Positions 15,054 to 20,564 of a stretch of 28,388 nt of DNA are shown here, piece by piece (position 1 is the first letter of the stretch; every line of letters starts with the position of its first letter). The position numbers and the translations under genes are program-made. Under the pieces are notes generated by a model, which was given only the letters and a program-made list of their open reading frames with translations, made no database searches and had not been told where the DNA came from. The stretch is from a virus, in IMG/VR virus record IMGVR_UViG_3300049595_002635, positions 1-28,388 of that record, one strand, 5' to 3'.

Positions 15054-15147
15054 ACGCTACAACGCTATGGGACGCTATTTGAGCGTGGTGTAGCGTGGAC
15101 GCTATCGCGCTATCCGCCCTTATATAGAGGCGGTAGAGCGTAGCGCT
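15054..15147. repeat. Iteron-like ACGCTAT cluster
   Basis: ACGCTA(T/C) or GCGCTAT occurs at 15054, 15062, 15072, 15099 and 15107, and the inverted AGCGT at 15082, 15092 and 15137; AGCGCT lies at 15142. CCGCC (15114-15118) and GGCGG (15129-15133) close a hairpin around TTATATAGA-like sequence. Short repeats in both orientations beside an AT-rich core are what initiator-binding sites look like; which protein would bind is not visible. Confidence 0.5.
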
Positions 15148-15230
15148 GTTATACGCCCCCCGTCTCTTCTCTTTCTAGAGAACCCCCTACCCCCTTCTTT
15201 TAAGCGAACCCCGTCTTAAATATTTTTCTC

Positions 15231-15316
15231 TGTTATAAATTCGTGGCTGGTTTTATAACAGGTTGCGCTATTAAAGGAATTGGCTCTATCCTTTAATATG
15301 TCTACGGCTTAGACAT
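15231..15316. repeat. Three consecutive perfect hairpins
   Basis: TGTTATAAA/TTTATAACA (15231-15239 with 15252-15260), ATTAAAGGA/TCCTTTAAT (15270-15278 with 15289-15297) and ATGTCTA/TAGACAT (15298-15304 with 15310-15316) are perfect inverted repeats of 9, 9 and 7 bp with loops of 12, 10 and 5. They follow one another with a gap of 9 nt and then none. Three in 86 nt is far more than expected by chance and points to an origin structure, a processed RNA or a multi-stem control element. Confidence 0.65.
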
Positions 15317-15327
15317 GTTGGGGGGAA

Positions 15328-15370
15328 TGTGTCCATGGATTCGGGGTTTTGTGTACATGTTTCGGGCTTT
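15328..15370 (+). repeat. Tandem imperfect direct repeat (about 22 bp x 2)
   Basis: Copy 1 (15328-15349) and copy 2 (15350-15370) share TGTGT-x-CATG, then TTCGGG-x-TTT, in the same order; the copies are 22 and 21 nt and abut directly. They lie next to the three hairpins, which adds to the impression of a protein-binding region. Confidence 0.5.
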
Positions 15371-15427
15371 GACTGTTAACTACAGGGGTTTATTCAAGCC
15401 AAAATTGAACTATTTCCCATTTTGTAC

Positions 15428-15685
15428 TCAATCACCATCTTCTAGGAAGATTGGGGTGGCCCCCCCGACATAGGCTCCCGCTACGTTGTAGTCGAAGTAT
15501 TCGTAGGCTTGTTCTTCGTCCATGCCTTGGTCTATGAAGCATTGGATGGCTTTGGACTTGGAGTAGATGGCCACTGGGGAGTAGTTTTGGTAGCCTATTC
15601 CGATAAAGGCTTCTTCTAGGCCGTCTGCGAACATGACGCTCTCCTCTCTCTCCTTTAGGAGCTTGTCTGCCTCTACTGTGGTCAT
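15428..15685 (-). CDS. Conserved hypothetical phage protein
   Basis: 85 residues from ATG 15685, which overlaps the preceding stop as ATGA. FADGLEEAFIGIGYQNYSPV, AIYSKSKAIQCFIDQGMDEE and AYEYFDYNVAGAYVGGATPI match a small family found in many tailed phages (FxDGLxxAxxGxG...PVxVYxxxKxIxxL...GMxxEEAxEYFxxNxxGAxVGxxTP). The function of the family is not known to me. It is the last gene before the gene-free interval. Confidence 0.85.
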   Translation of the reverse strand: MTTVEADKLLKEREESVMFADGLEEAFIGIGYQNYSPVAIYSKSKAIQCFIDQGMDEEQAYEYFDYNVAGAYVGGATPIFLEDGD

Positions 15686-15939
15686 TCTGTTTCGGGGTTG
15701 GTCTCGATTGGGCCCAATGGTATGGGTTGTTTGAGCATAAAGGGCCGCTGGTGGGCTTTTCTGCTGGTTGGCTTGCGACGATAGCCAACAAGGCACAAAG
15801 TCTCTCCTATGGCGTTGTAGATGGGAAGCAGCCTTCCATCCTTGAGTAGTTTATTGATCTTTGGGTTCACGTTTCGGGGTTTGGGGGTATGAATTGCGGG
15901 GTTGCGGTCTTGTTTGATTCCGATGACTTTTGCTCGCAT
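15682..15939 (-). CDS. Small basic hypothetical protein, start uncertain
   Basis: Up to 85 residues from ATG 15939 (MRAKVIGIKQDRNPAIHTPK), basic and proline-rich, with INKLLKDGRLLPIYNAIGET in the middle. From this start it overlaps the MAGKGDRPRK gene by 89 nt; a GTG at 15870 would cut the overlap to 20 nt and still keep the central part. The end is coupled to the next gene by ATGA. No family recognised. Confidence 0.5.
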   Translation of the reverse strand: MRAKVIGIKQDRNPAIHTPKPRNVNPKINKLLKDGRLLPIYNAIGETLCLVGYRRKPTSRKAHQRPFMLKQPIPLGPIETNPETE

Positions 15940-16009
15940 AAATAAAATCGTAGTTTTCCCGATACTTCGGGCCGTCCACTTTCCTTGGTCTGTCTCCCTT
16001 GCCAGCCAT
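15851..16009 (-). CDS. MAGKGD-type small phage protein
   Basis: 52 residues. MAGKGDRPRKVDGPKYRENY is the signature of a very short, widespread family (MAGKGDxPRxxxxxxYxxNYDxIF) seen in many phages and some bacteria; the function is unknown to me. The ATG at 16009 is directly behind the TAG of the previous gene. The signature ends near residue 24, and the remaining ~28 residues (basic, proline-rich, in an overlap with the next gene) may be a run-on tail. This gene is often missed because it is short. Confidence 0.7.
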   Translation of the reverse strand: MAGKGDRPRKVDGPKYRENYDFIYASKSHRNQTRPQPRNSYPQTPKREPKDQ

Positions 16010-16207
16010 CTAAAACTCCAGTGGGTCAATAACCCATCCTAATTGGGGGTGGCGGTCTATGATTCGGCGTTGTAGCCCCTTGACGAAGTCTTCTCCAGAC
16101 TCCTTGATGTCGTTATCCAGCCAGTCACGGGTGGATTCCAACAGTGTTCTTAACGTAGCTTCGGCGTGGGCCAGATCGTCGTTAAGCTGTGCAATTGTAT
16201 TATTCAT
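16010..16207 (-). CDS. Small helical hypothetical protein
   Basis: 65 residues, acidic. One long helix or coiled coil (IAQLNDDLAHAEATLRTLLE...KGLQRRIIDRHPQ) and a short end (LGWVIDPLEF). Start ATG 16207; a strong hairpin stands 10 nt upstream of it. No family recognised. Confidence 0.65.
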   Translation of the reverse strand: MNNTIAQLNDDLAHAEATLRTLLESTRDWLDNDIKESGEDFVKGLQRRIIDRHPQLGWVIDPLEF

Positions 16208-16217
16208 ATGAGGGGTT

Positions 16218-16251
16218 GGGGCGGGAGATAGGTCGAATTACCTCCCACCCC
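16218..16251. terminator. 10 bp intergenic hairpin
   Basis: GGGGCGGGAG (16218-16227) pairs with CTCCCACCCC (16242-16251), nine Watson-Crick pairs and, in the leftward RNA, one G-U. It lies between the stop of the gene at 16270 and the start at 16207. There is no T-tract, so it could be a weak terminator, an mRNA stabiliser or a block to read-through. Confidence 0.45.
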
Positions 16252-16269
16252 ATGGGCTGACACCCTAAA

Positions 16270-16482
16270 TTAGAATGCCTCGTCTACTTCTTCTTCCTTC
16301 TTGTAAGGAGGAGAGAATTTGAGGCTGATGTAGTCTACTCCCTTTTGGGACTTCTGTTTCCAGCCCGCAACGTCGAGGAGGACTCCGTTGACCATCACCT
16401 TACCCTTGTGGGTCGGGGCTTTGGGGTTATCGCTTTTGTTCGGGAACAATGCTCCCGAATTGTCTTTTTGTTGGTTATTCAT
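16270..16482 (-). CDS. Small conserved-type phage protein
   Basis: 70 residues. NPKAPTHKGKVMVNGVLLDV and AGWKQKSQKGVDYISLKFSP resemble a small family in phages and proteobacteria with the pattern KxxxPDxxGxxxxxGxxxxVAGWxxxxxxGxxYLSLxF, probably a beta-barrel. The end is acidic and lysine-rich. Its start lies 8 nt inside the end of the preceding gene. Confidence 0.7.
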   Translation of the reverse strand: MNNQQKDNSGALFPNKSDNPKAPTHKGKVMVNGVLLDVAGWKQKSQKGVDYISLKFSPPYKKEEEVDEAF

Positions 16483-16948
16483 AGTTATTTTGTTTCTTTA
16501 TTATCTCTTCACTAATGGCCAGTAGGTCTACTGTAGGCACTACGGTCATCAGATCTTTTCTACCATTGCGTTGGTAAAGTCTATAGACAGCGGGTTTCAG
16601 GCTTTGTTCACTATTTTCTGTCAATCCTTCAATAAAGGGCATGAGGGTGCGGCGTTTGACCACTATCCAATGAGCGCGGGTCTCAAAGACGATGTAGTCT
16701 GCTTCTCCGTAAAGCCAGCCCAGATCCCCGTTGACGTTGCGTAGTTCGATGTAGTGCATACGATCTGTGGGTTCGGGGTCGGCCCGATTCCACTTCTTCA
16801 TCGCCTTAACATCGTATTTGGTGCCAGCTACCGACTTAACGTCCCAATGCTCATGGATATCCTGCTTCATGGTAGCAAAGACAGGCCCACTAATGTGCCG
16901 TGCAAATCGCTGTTCGGCGCGTTGCCCGATCTCAAAGCATGTGTTCAT
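16475..16948 (-). CDS. PD-(D/E)XK nuclease-like protein
   Basis: 157 residues. The early part has an acidic helix (FEIGQRAEQRFARHI), then QDIHEHWDVKSV and TKYDVKAMKKW, where D46-x-K48 could be the (D/E)xK strand of a restriction-like fold. MHYIELRNVNGDLGWLYGEA and DYIVFETRAHWIVVK read as the following core strands. The pattern suits a small nuclease acting on phage or host DNA. It overlaps the next such protein by 17 nt. The fold assignment is by eye; an inactive relative is possible. Confidence 0.5.
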   Translation of the reverse strand: MNTCFEIGQRAEQRFARHISGPVFATMKQDIHEHWDVKSVAGTKYDVKAMKKWNRADPEPTDRMHYIELRNVNGDLGWLYGEADYIVFETRAHWIVVKRRTLMPFIEGLTENSEQSLKPAVYRLYQRNGRKDLMTVVPTVDLLAISEEIIKKQNNYE

Positions 16949-17402
16949 ATTTCAATCTTTCTAAAGATTTTAGTTTATTTTGAGGAATAAAGTATGCTGG
17001 TGGACGCTTCCCATAGACTTGAAGCCATTCTTTTTGCTTGGCATCGCGGCCCAAAATCCATCCTCTAACGTTATAAATTCCATTCTTGCCAGTAACAAGA
17101 ATCCATATTGCGTCATTGTCATCTTCTGGCCTAACAATCAAATCATAGTGATGCTCGCTTCTTGTTCTAACCTGAATTCCATTTAAGTCATTAGCCTTAA
17201 ACGTATTAACTGATCCGTCCCAATAAACATCCAAAGCTTTTGCCGCTGCCATTTCCCCCATAGCCCCCTCAATGTTAATGCCCCAACCATCACCATTGAA
17301 TCCATGGGCATCATGCAGTCCCGCCCGTATTGCTTGCCAATTTCTTAACCCACCAACACGAACGGCGGAGCCAACTTCGTGACTTGTTAGTTTTATTTCC
17401 AT
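16932..17402 (-). CDS. Second restriction-like-fold candidate
   Basis: 156 residues from ATG 17402 (8 nt after the previous stop; the frame is open further but would overlap it). GINIEGAMGEMAAAKALDVY offers a helix with two glutamates, followed by FKANDLNGIQVRTRSEHHYD, then DLIVRPEDDNDAIWILVTG and YNVRGWILGRDAKQKEWLQV. This order (E-helix, D, beta strand with QxR in place of ExK, then hydrophobic strands) is like VRR/PD-(D/E)XK-type nucleases with a changed active site. It overlaps the neighbouring nuclease-like gene by 17 nt, so the two may form a pair. Moderate certainty of fold, low of activity. Confidence 0.5.
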   Translation of the reverse strand: MEIKLTSHEVGSAVRVGGLRNWQAIRAGLHDAHGFNGDGWGINIEGAMGEMAAAKALDVYWDGSVNTFKANDLNGIQVRTRSEHHYDLIVRPEDDNDAIWILVTGKNGIYNVRGWILGRDAKQKEWLQVYGKRPPAYFIPQNKLKSLERLKYEHML

Positions 17403-17409
17403 TGCGATA

Positions 17410-17607
17410 TTAGACAAGGTGGGCTTTGAAATGTTCAAAGTTTATTGCCATCCATCGCATAGCCTTGCCGTCATTGCCCACATCCTTAGCCCAGACAGCA
17501 TTGTCGCTCACCACTCCGTACTCTTGTAGAAGGTTCATTACCTTGACCTCATCCTCAAGTCGGGTTTTGATCCACCTCTCTAGCTTATTTCCAGTAGAGG
17601 AGAGCAT
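17410..17607 (-). CDS. Small hypothetical protein
   Basis: 65 residues from ATG 17607 (alternative ATG at 17616). Helical, with KLERWIKTRLEDEVKVMNLL followed by KDVGNDGKAMRWMAINFEHF. It overlaps the preceding micro-membrane gene by 23 nt. No family recognised. Confidence 0.6.
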   Translation of the reverse strand: MLSSTGNKLERWIKTRLEDEVKVMNLLQEYGVVSDNAVWAKDVGNDGKAMRWMAINFEHFKAHLV

Positions 17608-17680
17608 AGATACCATAGGAAAATGTTCCCCAAAAGATAATGGCTAGGATAGAGGCTGCAACAATTGTAGTTAGCTTCAT
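17585..17680 (-). CDS. Micro-membrane protein (31 residues)
   Basis: ATG 17680 to TAA 17585. MKLTTIVAASILAIIFWGTF and the following YGIYALLYWK form a single hydrophobic span with a short basic end. It is the last of three such frames in a row (17792-17875, 17683-17772, 17585-17680), all intact and with small spacers, which argues that they are genes. No Shine-Dalgarno motif. Confidence 0.5.
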   Translation of the reverse strand: MKLTTIVAASILAIIFWGTFSYGIYALLYWK

Positions 17681-17682
17681 TG

Positions 17683-17772
17683 TTATTCAGGTTTAATTCG
17701 GTCTTTGATGACCTTGAGGGCCACGATAACCATGGCACCCCAGAAAACAATAGCTACAAATGAGTCAACCAT
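17683..17772 (-). CDS. Micro-membrane protein (29 residues)
   Basis: ATG 17772 to TAA 17683. One hydrophobic span (VDSFVAIVFWGAMVIVALKV) and a charged tail (IKDRIKPE), so the C-terminus is probably cytoplasmic. It ends 2 nt before the next micro-protein. Confidence 0.5.
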   Translation of the reverse strand: MVDSFVAIVFWGAMVIVALKVIKDRIKPE

Positions 17773-17791
17773 TGAGGTAATTAGTCAACCA

Positions 17792-17875
17792 TCAGTCAAG
17801 ATGCTTGCCTGTAACTTTCCACCAGCCGATAAACAAACAGGCCAGCATTGCGTAGATAGATCCTATAGCTTCCAT
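17792..17875 (-). CDS. Micro-membrane protein (27 residues)
   Basis: ATG 17875 to TGA 17792. MEAIGSIYAMLACLFIGWWK is one hydrophobic span, with a short basic end (VTGKHLD). It begins just downstream of a G/C-rich terminator-like hairpin and opens the row of three micro-membrane frames. Confidence 0.5.
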   Translation of the reverse strand: MEAIGSIYAMLACLFIGWWKVTGKHLD

Positions 17876-17884
17876 AAAATAAAT

Positions 17885-17911
17885 AGGGAGGAGGCTAATT
17901 GCCCCCTCCCT
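17885..17911. terminator. Terminator-like hairpin, possibly bidirectional
   Basis: AGGGAGG (17885-17891) and CCTCCCT (17905-17911) form a perfect 7 bp stem, extended inside by GG/CC. T-rich sequence follows on both strands (TTGTTTCTG rightward, ATTTATTTT leftward). It separates the gene at 17938 from the micro-membrane genes. Confidence 0.55.
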
Positions 17912-17937
17912 TTGTTTCTGTAGTTTGAACCCGTTGT

Positions 17938-18078
17938 CTACAGAAAGAGATACGCAAACCAGCGGCACAAACCGAAACAGTTGGGTTTATCCTGCTTCGT
18001 TTTGAGTCGCGGGGCGTAGCCAATCCCCCCATAAGGGCCGTAGACAATACCGAATTCATTGGTGTAGTAGTTGTTCAA
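17938..18078 (-). CDS. Small Gly/Tyr-rich protein with TTG start and strong RBS
   Basis: 46 residues from TTG 18078, with AAAGGAGGTG about 10 nt upstream, the best Shine-Dalgarno sequence in the window. The first half is aromatic and glycine-rich (NNYYTNEFGIVYGPYGGIGY), and the rest is basic then hydrophobic (PNCFGLCRWFAYLFL), which suggests a membrane-associated or surface-active end. An ATG 18 nt further (18059) is in another frame and gives a worse protein. The function is unknown. Confidence 0.6.
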   Translation of the reverse strand: MNNYYTNEFGIVYGPYGGIGYAPRLKTKQDKPNCFGLCRWFAYLFL

Positions 18079-18130
18079 TTCCTTTCCACCTCCTTTCTAA
18101 TCAAAGAACGAAGCGGGAATTGTGCCAGAA

Positions 18131-18289
18131 TTATTTAGTTCCGTAAAGTGTGATCCAAAGCAATCCCCATTGGGAAAAGCAATATCCTCCCCAGATGACT
18201 GATAGGGCGTAGTTTCCGCGCACAGCTTGCTCTAGAGAAACAATACCATAGCAGACACCTACCGCACCTATCAGCCAGATGCTGGTCAT
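18131..18289 (-). CDS. Small membrane protein (52 residues)
   Basis: ATG 18289 to TAA 18131. Two hydrophobic stretches (MTSIWLIGAVGVCYGIVSLE and ALSVIWGGYCFSQWGLLWIT) around EQAVRGNY, so probably two spans in a hairpin. The start overlaps the previous stop as ATGA, which supports it strongly. A two-span small protein could be a holin-like or envelope-modifying protein, but nothing else points to lysis here. Confidence 0.65.
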   Translation of the reverse strand: MTSIWLIGAVGVCYGIVSLEQAVRGNYALSVIWGGYCFSQWGLLWITLYGTK

Positions 18290-18534
18290 TCGGAGGCTTC
18301 TTCTTTGACTTCTTCTTTCGTGGTTGTGGATTCCTTGAGAGAGCCAAGGACTTCTTCCATGCCGTCATAGGTAAGAAGAATATCCACGGGGTCGGAGTCT
18401 TTGCGCTCTCCTTGGATCATTACGATGTTATCGGTGCCGCCGTTAAGCAGTGTGTAGTCCTTGGCTACATAGGCGCTGTTCACGCGATTAGTAAGCACTT
18501 CGGACGGGTCTTGTTGTTTGGTTTCTTCACTCAT
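18286..18534 (-). CDS. Acidic hypothetical protein
   Basis: 82 residues. The middle (AYVAKDYTLLNGGTDNIVMI) and ILLTYDGMEEVLGSLKEST look like a small alpha/beta fold, with a low-complexity acidic tail (TTTKEEVKEEASE). The start and stop both overlap neighbours by 4 nt. No family recognised. Confidence 0.7.
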   Translation of the reverse strand: MSEETKQQDPSEVLTNRVNSAYVAKDYTLLNGGTDNIVMIQGERKDSDPVDILLTYDGMEEVLGSLKESTTTKEEVKEEASE

Positions 18535-18752
18535 AGATTTATTTGATAGTTTTCGCTGAATCGGACGAATAGATTTCCGTCCATGTACATATGGTCGAGG
18601 TGGACTGGCTCTTTGTCAACCCGCCAAAGAAACATTGCCTTTCCTTCTCCGACTCGTTCGGTTGTGATGTAGCCTTCGTGGTCATGTTCAAACTGAGAAT
18701 GCTCCTTCCAGCCACTGACCATTTCAAAGACTTTGGATAGTCCTTCGCTCAT
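18531..18752 (-). CDS. Small hypothetical protein
   Basis: 73 residues from ATG 18752 (MSEGLSKVFEMVSGWKEHSQ). The rest is beta-like (GYITTERVGEGKAMFLWRVD, MDGNLFVRFSENYQINL). The frame extends far upstream, but there it is antisense to the real frame of the deaminase. The stop overlaps the next start as ATGA. Confidence 0.65.
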   Translation of the reverse strand: MSEGLSKVFEMVSGWKEHSQFEHDHEGYITTERVGEGKAMFLWRVDKEPVHLDHMYMDGNLFVRFSENYQINL

Positions 18753-18786
18753 AATTTGGTTAATAGAGACGAGGATTCGGGGGATG

Positions 18787-19233
18787 TCAAGAGAAAATAA
18801 CGCGAACCTCAGCTTCGTCAAACATTTGGAGGGCGGCTTTGAATGAGTCGGCCCAACGCTCGTAGCTATCCAGATGGGCGTTGAATGGGCAATACACATC
18901 CTTGATTCCAGACTGAATGATAGACGCCGCACAATGGGCACATGGTTGGAATGGCCAGACAAAAAGAGAGTAGTCTTTAAGTGGTTCTTTAGCCGACAAG
19001 ATGGCATTCATCTCGGCATGGATTGTATAGAGGAGTTTAGTATCGCGATTTGAGATACGTTCATGGCAATCCTCCACCCCCCTAGGAAAGCCGTTGAATC
19101 CTACAGATGCTATGGTTCTGTCTGGTCGGACAATGACAGCGCCCACTTGTGAGGAGGGGTCTTTGCTCCATGTGGAGACTTCTTCAGCTAACTTGATAAA
19201 CCGCGCAACCCACTTGTCTTCAATTGTTTTCAT
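18787..19233 (-). CDS. dCMP deaminase (deoxycytidylate deaminase)
   Basis: 148 residues. HAEMNAI (72-78) carries the zinc-binding histidine and catalytic glutamate, and PFQPCAHCA (95-102, C98 and C101) completes the zinc site of the cytidine/deoxycytidylate deaminase family. DPSSQVGAVIV and GFNGFPRGVEDCHER are typical of dCMP deaminases, which turn dCMP into dUMP and feed dTTP synthesis. Phages use it to raise their thymidine pool. ATG 19233 is preferred to the TTG one codon upstream; it lies 14 nt inside the previous gene. Confidence 0.95.
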   Translation of the reverse strand: MKTIEDKWVARFIKLAEEVSTWSKDPSSQVGAVIVRPDRTIASVGFNGFPRGVEDCHERISNRDTKLLYTIHAEMNAILSAKEPLKDYSLFVWPFQPCAHCAASIIQSGIKDVYCPFNAHLDSYERWADSFKAALQMFDEAEVRVIFS

Positions 19234-19483
19234 CAACTTGGAATCCTTTGTTTTCTAGATTCTTAACCATGGAGGAAATCATGGTGGACTTGAGTTTGCG
19301 TTCGTAAGCTTCCTTGCTTCTCCACATCTTGACTTCCGAAATTAGTAGATCAATTGAGATAATCGGGCTCTCTCCTTCAAAGGTCTGATATTCAGCAAGT
19401 AGTTGCTTGATTTCATCAATCTGCGAGCAGGAAGGACACGGGATGTAGTCTTTTCCATTACTTCCGTTGAGTAGATCAATCAT
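19220..19483 (-). CDS. Hypothetical protein with CxxC motif
   Basis: 87 residues. CPSC at 16-19 could bind zinc with further residues. The rest is helical and charged (IDEIKQLLAEYQTF, MWRSKEAYERKLKSTMISSM). The start overlaps the peptidase-like gene by 8 nt (ATGATTGA), and the end overlaps the deaminase. No family recognised. Confidence 0.65.
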   Translation of the reverse strand: MIDLLNGSNGKDYIPCPSCSQIDEIKQLLAEYQTFEGESPIISIDLLISEVKMWRSKEAYERKLKSTMISSMVKNLENKGFQVDENN

Positions 19484-20054
19484 AGTATGGGTCGGTAAGT
19501 TTTGCTGGGGGGAATAGCGCGATGTTTAAGGAAATGATTTTTTCGGGCATTTGGCTCCAAATACGAGTGGTCTCGTAGCTTTTCTTGCACCACTTGCGAT
19601 TGTTGAACATCCAATGGTAGCCCAAGATGTAGGCGTTGGCCATCTGGGCATAGCGTTTAAGATCTACGGGTAGTTTATTACGAGCAAGCTTTCTTACTGA
19701 TCGTTTCTCGCAATCCCATTCCAGTTCAACAACGAGTCGGATATACTTGTCCACATAGTCTACTTTCTTGCCAGCAAGCCATTCATCCAGCTTGCCAAGG
19801 GCATCCTCTCTGACATCATGCCACTTGGGTCTTTGGAGTTGCTGGTCGAGGTGACAGGTCTCATGGACAAAGACATCAAGCCATGTGGATACGGGGCGTT
19901 TGGTGGCTATGCGTAGCTCTTTGTCATCTGCCCACCCTACAGAGGTGGCCTTGCCCGTGATGAGATACTTTTGAGGAACAAACGAAAGCTTGAATTGGCG
20001 GTATTTAAGAATAGACCGCCCCAGAAAGTTGATTGTTGCCTGATCCATCGTCAC
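19476..20054 (-). CDS. Zinc metallopeptidase-like protein (HExxH)
   Basis: 192 residues from GTG 20054, which overlaps the preceding stop as GTGA; an ATG two codons on is possible. FVHETCHLDQ (62-71) is an HExxH site (H64, E65, H68). A third ligand may be one of the acids in LVVELEWDCEKRS (E110, E112, E116), about 45 residues on, as in minimal gluzincin or SprT-like enzymes. WADDKELRIATKRPVSTWLD before it fits the strand that precedes the active-site helix. The C-terminal part is basic and tryptophan-rich. Many tailed phages carry such a protein near replication genes; the substrate is not known. Confidence 0.7.
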   Translation of the reverse strand: MTMDQATINFLGRSILKYRQFKLSFVPQKYLITGKATSVGWADDKELRIATKRPVSTWLDVFVHETCHLDQQLQRPKWHDVREDALGKLDEWLAGKKVDYVDKYIRLVVELEWDCEKRSVRKLARNKLPVDLKRYAQMANAYILGYHWMFNNRKWCKKSYETTRIWSQMPEKIISLNIALFPPAKLTDPYYD

Positions 20055-20203
20055 TCTTCTTCGACATCGGTTTCCTCAACTTGTTCAAACAGTCTTCTGA
20101 TAGGATTGTCGCAAAAGCCTTCTTCTTGTTCTGGGAACGGCATCAGAACACCCGTGTCATCGTAGGCGACTTTTAGATCATCATCAAACTGCTTTTGATT
20201 CAC
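20051..20203 (-). CDS. Small acidic protein
   Basis: 50 residues from GTG 20203 to TGA 20051 (NQKQFDDDLKVAYDDTGVLM...DVEEE). Very acidic. It fills the gap between the resolvase-like and peptidase-like genes, overlapping the first by 20 nt and the second by 4 nt (GTGA). No family recognised. Confidence 0.6.
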   Translation of the reverse strand: MNQKQFDDDLKVAYDDTGVLMPFPEQEEGFCDNPIRRLFEQVEETDVEEE

Positions 20204-20564
20204 GGAACAACTCTATAATCGTCTCTTCTTTTTGACGAGTTTTTTCTTGTTTAGTTTCAATAGTGACATCTTCCGCACGGTCATCTGGAATTGCTCCAGC
20301 ATATCGGAGGCAGTCAATGAAGTATTTGAAAACGAGATTGTCTGGGTCAATAAGTCGTTTCCTTCTTGCCGTAAGGCGGATGTGAATGCGTCCTGTATTT
20401 TCTTTTTTGCCGCCGCCCTTCGCCAGTGGTTCATTGCGAACAGCGCGTTTAGGCTTGGCGTTACTGCTGGCACTCTTACGGTCAAGAAAGGTTCGTTGGA
20501 TTGTGTCGATTCGCTCATAGACTCCTTTGCTCACTTCCACATAGCCTGCGGGTATTTCTTTCAT
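20184..20564 (-). CDS. RusA-like Holliday junction resolvase
   Basis: 126 residues. RLIDPDNLVFKYFIDCLRYA (70-89) and GAIPDDRAEDVTIETKQEK are the RusA core: D73, D75, N76, K80, D84 and the DD at 94-95 correspond to the acidic metal site and lysine of the DxDN...K...D...GxIxDD pattern. RusA dimers cut four-way junctions, and phages use them to clear recombination intermediates before packaging. The N-terminal ~55 residues (ERIDTIQRTFLDRKSASSNA, basic) are extra compared with the ~120-residue family in that they begin with a non-RusA stretch. Start ATG 20564, coupled by ATGA to the previous gene. Confidence 0.8.
   Translation of the reverse strand: MKEIPAGYVEVSKGVYERIDTIQRTFLDRKSASSNAKPKRAVRNEPLAKGGGKKENTGRIHIRLTARRKRLIDPDNLVFKYFIDCLRYAGAIPDDRAEDVTIETKQEKTRQKEETIIELFRESKAV

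Larger units (their letters stand above)
14444..15427. other. Gene-free interval, candidate replication origin or control region
   Basis: No credible gene is seen in these 984 bases; open frames at 14543-14862 are products of G-rich composition. Going right, it holds a 16 bp palindrome, a purine/G-rich block with five CACAG(A)GGG units, a switch to C-rich sequence near 14890-15010, a cluster of short ACGCTAT/AGCGT repeats, three perfect hairpins in a row and a tandem direct repeat. Clusters of short repeats, hairpins and a composition switch are typical of phage replication origins, but promoters and terminators for the flanking units could also lie here. Confidence 0.6.

Noticed and set aside
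18753-19007. Upstream extension of the gene at 18531-18752
   Set aside because: The extension is the out-of-frame reading of the dCMP deaminase gene, whose HAE and PCxxC motifs fix the true frame.
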